From contig CAWAJT010000009.1 of the NCBI GenBank assembly GCA_963782415.1, forward strand, positions 248,001-312,000: a stretch of 64,000 nt of DNA. Direction: 5' to 3'. Numbering within the stretch: the stretch's first letter is position 1; every line of letters begins with the position of its first letter. The stretch is from Bog-473 sp963782415 (GTDB lineage: Bacteria > Actinomycetota > Acidimicrobiia > Acidimicrobiales > RAAP-2). The notes below the pieces were generated by a model, which saw only the letters and a program-made list of their open reading frames with translations, had not been told where the DNA came from and did no database searches. Positions 17,377 through 25,090 of this stretch are shown here, one piece after another. The position numbers and the translations under genes are program-made.

Positions 17377-17667
17377 TGTCCAGGAGCGACATCGATGCAT
17401 ACCTTGACGGGCCGGACCACGAAGCGCAATGCATTGCAGATGCTCCGCCGAACAGTCCGAGATCATCCCCGAGTGGGACATCCTGCGTCTTGATCAGCAC
17501 TGTCAGGTGCAGGAGCGAGATTCGCTGCCCCGAATCACAGGCTCAGGTGATCAGATTGCCAAAGAGGCCGAATCGGAGCGACGAAGCGGAGGGTCCACTC
17601 CAGTTCCCTGCGTGCCGAGCTGGCCCATTGCCCCCGGCCCTGGCGGCACTCTTCCCTCGTCAGATAT
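17377..17667 (+). pseudogene. Decayed DUF1801-family gene
   Basis: Pieces of a DUF1801 protein appear in order but in three frames. SRSDIDAYLDG starts from GTG 17377, then NALQMLRRTVR (about 17429-17462), then EIIPE, and near the end PLQFP followed by LPPALAALFPRQI (about 17600-17668), which matches the family C-terminus. Several indels separate them, so no intact product is possible. It sits directly upstream of the PadR promoter. Confidence 0.55.
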
Positions 17668-17697
17668 CTACGTATTGCGTAGCTACGTATGACGTAG
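17668..17697. promoter_or_regulatory. Twin palindromic operators upstream of PadR
   Basis: Two contiguous 15-bp sites, CTACGTATTGCGTAG (17668-17682) and CTACGTATGACGTAG (17683-17697), each have the form CTACG-N5-CGTAG. They end 2 bases before the first ATG of the PadR gene, so bound protein would cover the promoter. Autoregulation by PadR is the natural reading. Confidence 0.65.
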
Positions 17698-17699
17698 TA

Positions 17700-18077
17700 A
17701 TGTACGTTGGTATGCAGATACATTCCGGCCTTTTCGACGACGGAAAGTCGCCGTCTCGGCGTCGGTCGAATGACCCGCCAACCCTTATCCTCTTGAGTCT
17801 TGCCGGCGGTGCCAAACACGGGCACGCCCTCCTCAAGGACATCGAGCAGTTTGCCGGCGTCAAGCTCGGGCCTGGCGCGCTCTATGGAGCGATAACCCGA
17901 CTGGAGGAACGCGGGCTCATCGAACCCCTCGAGTCCGACGACCGCCGTCGCCCGTACCAGATCACAGGCGCCGGCTCCGAGGCCCTCGCTGATTCCGTTG
18001 CCCAGATGCGTGAACTCGTCCGAGTAGGCCAAGCCCGGCTCAAGATGATCCCGACACCCCGCCCGAGGCTGGCGTGA
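17700..18077 (+). CDS. PadR-family transcriptional regulator
   Basis: This protein of about 125 residues (121 if it starts at ATG 17712) has the PadR winged helix: PTLILLSLAGGAKHGHALLKDI, then GPGALYGAITRLEERGLIEPL with the recognition helix, and the wing DDRRRPYQIT. It lacks the long C-terminal dimer domain, as in PadR subfamily 2 (PadR-s2). It is followed by a membrane protein gene 34 bases downstream, a common PadR pairing in which the regulator controls a membrane or export component. Confidence 0.88.
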   Translation: MYVGMQIHSGLFDDGKSPSRRRSNDPPTLILLSLAGGAKHGHALLKDIEQFAGVKLGPGALYGAITRLEERGLIEPLESDDRRRPYQITGAGSEALADSVAQMRELVRVGQARLKMIPTPRPRLA

Positions 18078-18111
18078 TGAGAACGAAGGGACAAGGAGGA
18101 AGGTCATCCAC

Positions 18112-19050
18112 ATGAACGAAGGAGCCGATGATCCCCGTCTCCGCTGGTATCCAAGGTCTTGGAGGGTCCGATATGGGGACGAACTCGCCTCGATGCTCGA
18201 CGACGAGTACGGCGACCATCTCCCGACCGCGACGTACCTCGGGCTCATCACAGGCGGTCTCCGGCAGCGGGCTCGACATTCGGGCCTGGCCGGTGACTCT
18301 GTGCCGGCGCCCGACCGCGTACGTGTTGGTGCGCTCGTTGTTCTGGCCGCCTGGGTCGCCTTTGTGGTTGCGGGCTCCAGCTTCGCCAAGCTCTCCGAGC
18401 ACTTCGACGAAGCGTTGCCGCACAATGTGGGTACGCATCGTGTGCCTGACCTCGCGTTCACCGCGCTCCAGAGCACGGCCGCGATCGCCGGCGTCCTCGT
18501 GGCCATAGGGGCTCTTCTCGTCGCACCTGCCTTGGTGCGACTCCTGCGAGCGGGTGGAGGGTCCACCTTACGCGGACATTTCGTGCGGGCTGTCGCGGCC
18601 AGCGGTCTCACTGTCGTTGTCACCGTGCCGCTTCTCATATGGGCCCACCACCTGACTTCATATCAACGGAACGGTGGGCTCCATTGGTACGGGGCCTCAT
18701 ATCTGGTTTGGACGACTCTCATCGTCGGCACATTGACGTTGTGGACCGTGCTCGCAATTGCCACAGCCAGACGCCTGCAACTCTCCAAGCGGATTCTTGC
18801 CGCGGAGGCAGCACTTGCAGCAGTAGTCGCTTTCTCCATGATTCTTATGGTCGCTGCCACAGCACTGTGGTGGGGGGCAATGGCGAACGACGCACCCGCA
18901 TTTTTGAGTGGTAGTCGAACTGTCACTTCCGGCTCACCATGGAACCTTCAACTGGTCGTCACTGTTGCCGCCATGGCACTGGCGATGGGCACCGCTGCAT
19001 TCGGGGTGGTTCGAGAGGTTCGTGGGTGGGTGAGCCTCCGGGTTCACTGA
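18112..19050 (+). CDS. Six-helix membrane protein co-transcribed with PadR
   Basis: This 312-residue protein starts at ATG 18112 with AAGGAGGAAGG about 11 bases upstream. Residues 1-55 carry the motif LRWYPRSWRVRYGDELASML, an N-terminal signature found in actinobacterial membrane proteins next to PadR regulators. Six hydrophobic segments follow (about 63-85, 120-147, 160-180, 190-215, 225-252, 275-300). There is no transport or catalytic motif, so the function is unknown. It is probably repressed by the adjacent PadR. Confidence 0.7.
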   Translation: MNEGADDPRLRWYPRSWRVRYGDELASMLDDEYGDHLPTATYLGLITGGLRQRARHSGLAGDSVPAPDRVRVGALVVLAAWVAFVVAGSSFAKLSEHFDEALPHNVGTHRVPDLAFTALQSTAAIAGVLVAIGALLVAPALVRLLRAGGGSTLRGHFVRAVAASGLTVVVTVPLLIWAHHLTSYQRNGGLHWYGASYLVWTTLIVGTLTLWTVLAIATARRLQLSKRILAAEAALAAVVAFSMILMVAATALWWGAMANDAPAFLSGSRTVTSGSPWNLQLVVTVAAMALAMGTAAFGVVREVRGWVSLRVH

Positions 19051-19703
19051 TCGGACCACAGTTGTGTGGGACCTCATTTCGAACAGGGAGGATGGAATCG
19101 CGGCCGCGAGGCGAATCAACCACGTTTGCGAGTGGAATGACCGGCGCGTGGATGGTCCCGCCGAAGGCAAGGAGTCGGAAACCCAGAAGGGCCCAGTCAA
19201 TCGGAGGCGCACCACAACAGAGCCGGCGTTTGTCACCTGGTTTGTGACCCACTTGGTTCCCTGTCCTTTGCTATCTCCGTGCTGCTCGGCGTCAGTAGTG
19301 CAAGTGATGCGGCGGAATGCCGCGGTCAGGCCGCATCGTTCTTGCTACTGGCGAAGACCGGGTACATAACCGAACAGAAGGCCTCCAGGTCGTCAGGCTT
19401 GCGACTCGATACGAGCGAATTAGGGCCATCTGGACAAGGGAGCCACGTTCCACGTGGACGTCACTCAGAAGACATTGCATGACGGAGGTAGGACCAGGCG
19501 TGAGCGTTGGGCGGCCTGCCCGCAATAGAAGGTCCGCCCCGGGACACCCAGTCGGGTGAGTTTGCTGGTGAACTGCTCGGGTAGATCTCATCTCGGGCTC
19601 GATTCGCACGTGTCCTGAGATCCCGGTCTTGAGGCGAAGCGCCGAGTCGATCGGTCGAGTGAGGGACGGTGGCTGTCAACGAATACAGGAGTGTGTGCGC
19701 GGC
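19051..19703. other. Stretch without a recognisable gene
   Basis: These 653 bases show no frame with protein-like content. A loose inverted repeat GATGCGGC/GCCGCATC lies near 19306-19337. Confidence 0.4.
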
Positions 19704-20816
19704 ATGAAGGTTGCCGTTTACAGGTCCCCGGAGTCGACCGGGCCCTGCGCAGGGTCATACACCGTGCTCAGGGTGGCGAGCGCCAAGCGGTTCACTACCT
19801 CATGGCAACAGGACGAGCAGGCGGATCGCAAGGTCGGGCCCCAGCTTCCGTGTCCTCGGGGATCAATCAGCCACGCATTGTTCAAGGCGATTTCGGGTGC
19901 CCCCGGCTCCTTCACGGTCCCCGCTATTCGCACGGATGACGCGCTGACTGACGAAGACCTGCAATTGGCGCTCTATTGCTGCTACGAGCTGCACTATCAA
20001 GGTTTTGCGCGCGTGAGCGACGACTGGGAGTGGAATCCCAGTCTTCTGCGACTCAGAAGCCACCTTGAGCAGGCGTTCGAGCAGGGTCTGCGAGCGATGC
20101 TCACGGATGACCCGGACATAGCACCCGCTGATGTACCGGATGCCCTGTGGCAGCTCACCCGCGAAGGCGGATTCTCGCTGTCGGAATGGCTCTGGGAGCA
20201 CGGATCCCGCTTTCATGCCAGAGAGGTCGCAATACACCGCTCCGGCTACCAGCTCAAGGAAGCCGATCCCCATACATGGGTGATTCCTCGCCTCCGCAAT
20301 CGTTCCAAGGCTGCCATGGTGACGATTCAGTCGGATGAATATGGCAACGGAACGGCCTCATCAATGCATTCCTCTCTCTTCGCCGATGCGATGACGGCTC
20401 TCGGCCTCGACCCGACATACGGGGCGTACCTCGACCGCCTGCCGGCTGTGACGCTGGCGACGACCAATCTCATCTCGATGTTCGGGTTGCACCGCCGCCT
20501 CCGCGGCGCCTTGGTCGGAAATCTCGCGGGCTTTGAGATGAATTCTGTTGGTCCGATGGCTCGCTACAGCTCGTGGCTCCACTCGTTAGGTGTGCCGGAG
20601 CGTGGCCGACGCTTCTACGACATCCACATAGAAGCCGACGAGATACACCAACACCTCGCGGTTGACGAGCTCGTCGGCGGTCTCCTAGAGGATCAACCCG
20701 ACCAGGCTGGAGCCGTGCTGTTCGGAGCCAAAGCCCTCGGGCTCATCGAACGCAACTTCGCTCACCATCTCGTGTCTGCTTGGGCAAACGATGAGACGTC
20801 GTTGTGGACGCCGTGA
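19704..20816 (+). CDS. Iron-containing redox enzyme (heme-oxygenase-like fold)
   Basis: This 370-residue protein matches the iron-containing redox enzyme family (Haem_oxygenas_2, heme-oxygenase-like di-iron oxidases). The N-terminal LPCPRGSISHALF leads into the helical bundle. Candidate metal ligands are Glu95/His97 in CYELHYQGF, the Glu in IQSDEYGNG, and the DIHIEADEIH stretch near the C-terminus. Members such as SznF and UndA domains oxidise amino-acid or fatty-acid derivatives with O2. The substrate is unknown and no biosynthetic neighbours are seen. ATG 19704 is chosen on family fit; no clear ribosome binding site is present. Confidence 0.8.
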   Translation: MKVAVYRSPESTGPCAGSYTVLRVASAKRFTTSWQQDEQADRKVGPQLPCPRGSISHALFKAISGAPGSFTVPAIRTDDALTDEDLQLALYCCYELHYQGFARVSDDWEWNPSLLRLRSHLEQAFEQGLRAMLTDDPDIAPADVPDALWQLTREGGFSLSEWLWEHGSRFHAREVAIHRSGYQLKEADPHTWVIPRLRNRSKAAMVTIQSDEYGNGTASSMHSSLFADAMTALGLDPTYGAYLDRLPAVTLATTNLISMFGLHRRLRGALVGNLAGFEMNSVGPMARYSSWLHSLGVPERGRRFYDIHIEADEIHQHLAVDELVGGLLEDQPDQAGAVLFGAKALGLIERNFAHHLVSAWANDETSLWTP

Positions 20817-21193
20817 CAACGGCTCCATGACGCTGCGTCCAACCCGAAGGATATTTCAGGCACTGGCGACGAACTGGCGAGCTCACCCAGTGTGTCGGAG
20901 CGATCCATTGACTACCGCTTACCGTGAGGAAGACCATGCGTCATCTGACTAATGGCGTGGGGATTAGCTCAATATCGTTAGGCGAACGCGGTATTTGGCG
21001 AGCTCGCCTGAGGACCGAAGAAGCTCTTCGGCATGAGAGAGCACGCCTGCGAATGTCATGCCGCCCGCAACCAGGCCACTGGAGTGGCGTCATGAGAAGC
21101 CGGTTCAACAGCTTTGTCGTCAGGCGCGACGTCGGATGCGCGTCCAGACGGCCCCGGGGAGCCCAGACCCTCCCCGGGGCAGATGGACGTCCG
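20817..21193. other. Intergenic stretch between convergent genes
   Basis: These 377 bases hold no gene. The hairpin at 21151-21180 lies just after the Hsp20 stop. A sequence near 20960-20990 recalls a tRNA D-arm but has no acceptor or anticodon arms. Confidence 0.45.
21151..21180 (-). terminator. Hairpin downstream of hsp20
   Basis: GCCCCGGGGAG (21151-21161) pairs perfectly with CTCCCCGGGGC (21170-21180) across eight bases, 13 bases past the Hsp20 stop on the minus strand. There is no T tract. Confidence 0.55.
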
Positions 21194-21640
21194 TTAGGCG
21201 GCTGACGTCGAAAGCTCTTTGTGGTCCGAACCAACGCGTACTTCGATCCGCCGAGGTTTGGCTTGCTCAGCGACCGGGATAGCGATGGTAAGGACACCGC
21301 CCTCGTAGTTGGCCTCAATACGCTCGGCGTCAAGGGTCTTGCCGAGGACGATCTGGCGACTGAATGTGCCAAAGGTCCGTTCGGCGATAACAGACTCAAC
21401 GCCTTCACCGCTCGGCGGTGCGGGTCGCTCGGCCGAGATGGTCAGAACGTTGTCCTCGACGCTCAGCTCGATGGACTCAGAGGCGACGCCGGGAAGGTCC
21501 AGCTGCAAAAGGAACGAGTCGTCCTTGCGGTACGCGTCCATCGGCATGGCCATCGGCCGCGGGCCGCTCTGTTGGCTGTTCCAGAGCTGCTGGAAGAGAC
21601 GGTCGACGTCTCGGAACGGGTCACTTCGCACAAGAGCCAT
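21194..21640 (-). CDS. hsp20: Hsp20 small heat-shock protein
   Basis: This 148-residue protein has a short N-terminal arm (MALVRSDPFRDVDRLFQQL), the alpha-crystallin domain (about 34-130, with FLLQLDLPGVASESIELSVE and the closing GVLTIAIPV) and a short basic C-terminal tail. It is an ATP-independent chaperone that binds unfolding proteins as large oligomers. The ATG has AAGGAGG 8 bases upstream. A near-perfect CIRCE element 73 bases before the start points to HrcA control. No DosR-like box is seen here, unlike the mycobacterial hspX gene. Confidence 0.92.
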   Translation of the reverse strand: MALVRSDPFRDVDRLFQQLWNSQQSGPRPMAMPMDAYRKDDSFLLQLDLPGVASESIELSVEDNVLTISAERPAPPSGEGVESVIAERTFGTFSRQIVLGKTLDAERIEANYEGGVLTIAIPVAEQAKPRRIEVRVGSDHKELSTSAA

Positions 21641-21712
21641 GGCATTTCCTCCTTCGCTCGGTACTGACTGGACTCTGTTCGTGCCGCTCGATAGCGGTAA
21701 CCACCTGCTACT

Positions 21713-21739
21713 TTAGCACTCTCGGAGTGAGAGTGCCAA
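21713..21739 (-). promoter_or_regulatory. CIRCE element (HrcA operator) of hsp20
   Basis: TTAGCACTC (21713-21721), nine bases, GAGTGCCAA (21731-21739) matches the CIRCE consensus TTAGCACTC-N9-GAGTGCTAA with one mismatch. It lies upstream of the Hsp20 start, so heat-shock repression by HrcA is predicted. Confidence 0.8.
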
Positions 21740-22386
21740 CTCATCCTCCAATTTTTGCCGAGCCGGAACCCGCCGCCACACCCAAAGGGCGGAATGCTCG
21801 GAGGGGCTCGGACGGTCAAGTCTTGCTCCCCCATCAGCGCGGGCACTGGTGCCCACCATCCATCGTCGAGCATCAAGCGAAAGGCGGAAGCTGCTCCGGT
21901 ACTTGCCCTGCCGAGCCGACCCTTCAGCGTCACGACGGGAGCAATTGGGTCGTGCCGAGAGCGGTGCCGGCGTGTCCGGGCATTCCATACATATACCCCA
22001 GGGCATCACCGCCCGGGCTCGAGAGAGACACCAGCAATGGCGCCGTTCGCACACTGAGGCATCCCTCGGGATCGTCGGAATCTCCGAGCTGATCATGACC
22101 GAGGCCTCGCCAATGGCGTCGAGATTTCGCTCCATGGCCCTGCTTCGAGCCGGGAAGGGCAGCGTGCTCGATATCGAGCACGTCACGAACTTCCGGTTCA
22201 TCCACTCGTGGGACACGTCCTTCTGCGATGGCAGAAGTGCCTTTGGCGGACGGGGGACGGGGGACGGCAGCCTGCAAGATTCGCATGAGATATCGGATCT
22301 TTCCCGAGCGCGCGCTTGCAGCAAGGTCTCTGCTTGAGAATTTCGACCGGTCCCCCTCATAGGGTTCGTCGCGTGGAATACGCGGT
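21740..22386. other. Stretch without a recognisable gene
   Basis: Overlapping open frames exist on both strands in these 647 bases, but none has a ribosome binding site, a family motif or consistent codon bias. It is left unassigned. Confidence 0.4.
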
Positions 22387-22581
22387 ATGGACTTGTCCAT
22401 GAAACTCACCGACACTCCAGACGATTTGTCAGATTCGGAAACCGACACACCCGAGCGCGGTTTGAGCGACGTCGAGGCGCCGGCGGACATCCCCGAGCCA
22501 GGCGCTGAGGACGTGCCCAGTGGAGCAATTCCAGAACCATCGCCAGCTGATGGTGGCCCCGGTGTGCCAGCGAACGGTTGA
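22387..22581 (+). CDS. Small acidic proline-rich protein, unknown
   Basis: This 64-residue frame starts MDLSMKLTDTPDDLSDSETD and continues with Pro-Glu-Gly-Ala rich sequence (ADIPEPGAEDVP, IPEPSPADGG). It has no Cys, Trp or aromatic residues and would be disordered. There is no strong ribosome binding site. A similar Pro-Glu mini-frame lies at 22810. It may be real or chance. Confidence 0.35.
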   Translation: MDLSMKLTDTPDDLSDSETDTPERGLSDVEAPADIPEPGAEDVPSGAIPEPSPADGGPGVPANG

Positions 22582-22809
22582 ACGCCCGATCATTCGCGAA
22601 TGCGCATTTGCCTCCCGGGCCCACCTCCTTGAGCATCCTCGCTGCTGCACCTGGGCGCGGCTGGCTCGGAATGGGTACGACTGAGCCCAACGGAGGAGCC
22701 TCGCAGGTCAGACGGAAGGTTCTGTGGGTATGCAACCAAGCTCATGCGTTGAACTGGGATAAACGGCCGAAATGGCATGCGCCGAGCGTGCACGGGGTAT
22801 CGGCACGGC

Positions 22810-22902
22810 ATGACCATTCCTGAGGAACCCTCGCCCATCGAACCTCAGCCTGAACCGAATCCTCCTTCTCCGGTACCCGAACCCGAGCCCATGTGTCGTT
22901 AG
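22810..22902 (+). CDS. Thirty-residue Pro/Glu mini-protein, unknown
   Basis: The frame MTIPEEPSPIEPQPEPNPPS continues to a MCR terminus. Its alternating Pro-Glu composition resembles the frame at 22387 and is unusual enough to note. No ribosome binding site is evident. Confidence 0.3.
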   Translation: MTIPEEPSPIEPQPEPNPPSPVPEPEPMCR

Positions 22903-23301
22903 CGCTACTCAATGACACCTGACCCGGGGATCCGAGCCAGTCGGATCCCCGGGGGCAAGGCTTCCATTGGGTGCGACATCGCCCGAATTGCAGCTGGGGT
23001 CCCCGATTGCGCTACCAGATCGGGTCATTGGGTCGTCGGCACCACGGAGGTCGCCCGGTTGCCCCAGAAAGTGCTCGGGCAAAGGTGATCGGAGAGCTGC
23101 AACAAGGATGGAGTGCCGTGAGAGGACGCGCGACTCAGGAAGTAGACGCCATCGTGAGGGAATTCGACCGACTGGCGAGGTGAGACGCTTCGCGCCATCG
23201 ATTTTCACGAGGACGAGAAGCTCCCGAGGGCCGCTTTGAAGGCGCTCACACGTTGCGTTGAACGAGAAGTGAGGGGGTGCGATGCGATACGTGTACGCCG
23301 C
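22903..23301. other. Intergenic stretch with strong hairpin and a possible gene tail
   Basis: This stretch holds the perfect 13-bp stem at 22923-22953. It also holds a frame ending at 23183 whose last 36 residues (ARAKVIGELQQGWSAVRGR and onward to EFDRLAR) look like a genuine helical protein end but lack a plausible beginning. That may be a gene remnant. Confidence 0.35.
22923..22953 (+). terminator. Strong hairpin
   Basis: CCCGGGGATCCGA (22923-22935) pairs perfectly with TCGGATCCCCGGG (22941-22953) across a five-base loop, 21 bases after the mini-frame stop at 22902. There is no T tract. Confidence 0.5.
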
Positions 23302-24342
23302 TCAGGGGTGACCCCGGCGTAACGGATGGGACTCGAAGAAGTCGAGCATGAGCTTGGTTGCACTGATCGTATTCGTTGTCGGTGGAATGACGACAGGTGA
23401 ACCGGGCCAACGGTGGTCGGCGTGGAGAATCGTGTAAAGCTCCACGCCAATGCCCCGTGCGCACCCCGAATAGTTCCACAAGACGACGTCTGCCCCAATG
23501 TCCTGAACCTTCTTGACGCCCAAACATTGACCGCCTTTCGCCCATGAGCCGATGTTGAACTGGGCGCCAGTGAGCTCTGCATTGGGGCCGGTGACCGTAA
23601 CGCCGGAGTCACCTCCGACGCCATAGGGGACGACGTGATCGGCCGTCCCGTGGAAGGCGATGAGCGGCATGGGCGCACAGGTGCTTGGATGAACCTCCTC
23701 GGAACCAAGGCCGACCGAAGCAAACATGTCGGGATGCCCACAGGCAGTGGTCGTCGCTTTCCATGCGCCGAGCGAGAATCCCGCGACATGAACGTGATCG
23801 AGGTTGACGCAGTAGTCCCGCTCGACGTCGCGTACGAGCGCCACCAAGAAGTCGTCATCAGTCCCCTTGGGGTTGAGCTGCCAGTTCCCCTCAAGGGCAT
23901 TGGGGGTGACAGTGATCATTCCCCGGGCAGCGGCCAGGCGAGGCATATTTGTATACGCGCTCTGTTGCAACGCGGTGGAGTTCGCACCGTGGAGATTGAG
24001 GATCAAGGGTGCCGGCCTGTTCTTGCTGTAGGACGCCGGGATGCCAAGACGATACGAACGCACAATCCCATTGCTCGCGAGCATGAGAGGTACGTCGCCA
24101 GGTCCGGTGCTGGTCAATCCTCGGACGGCCGGACGCTGGCCGCAGCCGGCGCTTCTGGAGGAGGCGGTGGCGGTCGCAATACGGTCAGAAGGCGTCCTTG
24201 CCGCCGACTCGGAAGAGTCCGAGACTATGCCGACGAGGGCAACGGCGGCGGCGGCAAGGGCGGCGGCCAGCCAGCCTCGCCACGGGCGGGCCGCCCCAAA
24301 GCATCCTGCATGCTCGGGCCGTCTTGGGCGGGTGGGCAGCAC
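23302..24342 (-). CDS. Secreted PHB-depolymerase/feruloyl-esterase family hydrolase (LpqC-like)
   Basis: This 346-residue alpha/beta hydrolase has an N-terminal membrane/signal segment (about 24-45, WLAAALAAAAVALVGIV). The catalytic set is visible: oxyanion NLHG, nucleophile elbow GFSLG, acid in FHGTADHVVPYG and histidine in LHADHRWPG. Several cysteines (ACGH, STCAP, GQCLG, SGCARG) suggest disulfides outside the cell. Relatives cleave polyhydroxybutyrate, feruloyl or acetyl esters. GTG 24342 lies 6 bases after a TACGAT hexamer, consistent with leaderless transcription. Confidence 0.82.
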   Translation of the reverse strand: MLPTRPRRPEHAGCFGAARPWRGWLAAALAAAAVALVGIVSDSSESAARTPSDRIATATASSRSAGCGQRPAVRGLTSTGPGDVPLMLASNGIVRSYRLGIPASYSKNRPAPLILNLHGANSTALQQSAYTNMPRLAAARGMITVTPNALEGNWQLNPKGTDDDFLVALVRDVERDYCVNLDHVHVAGFSLGAWKATTTACGHPDMFASVGLGSEEVHPSTCAPMPLIAFHGTADHVVPYGVGGDSGVTVTGPNAELTGAQFNIGSWAKGGQCLGVKKVQDIGADVVLWNYSGCARGIGVELYTILHADHRWPGSPVVIPPTTNTISATKLMLDFFESHPLRRGHP

Positions 24343-24410
24343 GAGGTCATCGTAAACAGGTGACGAAGGCGTACATGAAGTCCTCGCCTAGGCGTGCCGC
24401 TGCATGGCGT

Positions 24411-24896
24411 CTATCGCTTGATCTCGACCAGAAGCACCCACGCATTCACCGAAGCCGCAACGAACACGAGCAGGACGCCGGCAAGTACCCAGAAAAGGCC
24501 TCCGCCCGCTCCGCCCAGAAGATCCCTCCGACGATGAAGGCGATACTGGGCAGCAGCAGAGTCGCGACGTGCTCGATCGCCCAAGATTTCTCTTTACCTT
24601 CGATGCTCTTGAGACTGACCACCACCAGTGTTTGTGCGGCGACGACGACGCCAACGGCCGCGGTCTCGATACCAAGAGCCCGAACGGACTGGCCTGGTGC
24701 CAGCGCAAACCTGAAACAACCAGAGCACTCACCAAGATCCCGAGGGTGCCGGCCCTCGCCCCGGGAGTTGCGGATACTTGGGTATCTGTTCGAGGTTTAT
24801 GGAGATCGCGACGAACAGCAGACCCGTCAGCACCGCCGCAGCACCGATCGTTCTCAGGAAGAAGTCATGCCACGTCAGCGGGCTGTAGGAGGTCAT
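24411..24896 (-). pseudogene. Frameshifted membrane protein gene
   Basis: A four-helix membrane protein of about 162 codons can be followed from ATG 24896 through three frames. It runs from MTSYSPLTWHDFFLRTIGAA to NLEQIPKYPQLPG, then TLGILVSALVV, then LAPGQSVRALGIETAAVGVV to SIAFIVGGIFWAER, then GGLFWVLAGVLLVFVAASVN ending ...VEIKR at 24411. Three single-base shifts (near 24745, 24710 and 24500) break it; together they sum to a multiple of three. The family is an uncharacterised actinobacterial membrane protein. Confidence 0.65.
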
Positions 24897-25090
24897 GATC
24901 AAGCTTTGCACTTCTGGCACCTTCCAACGCTTCTTGTGACACGTTGATCCCGGCGGGGGTCTCCGCGAAGCGATCGGTTCTCGAACCCGTGGTGACTCTG
25001 CCAAACCACCAACGAGCCGGAGGGTCCATCCACTGGGTACCTTCTCTGTACTCGTGTCCTCGATGTGCTCGCGTTTGACAGACTCTGCCC

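Noticed and set aside
20955..21030. Sequence resembling a tRNA D-arm (GGATTAGCTCAATATCGTTAGG)
   Set aside because: No matching acceptor stem, anticodon arm or T-arm can be drawn around it.
21930..22490. 186-codon minus-strand frame upstream of hsp20
   Set aside because: No ribosome binding site, no motif, and composition unlike the coding genes around it.
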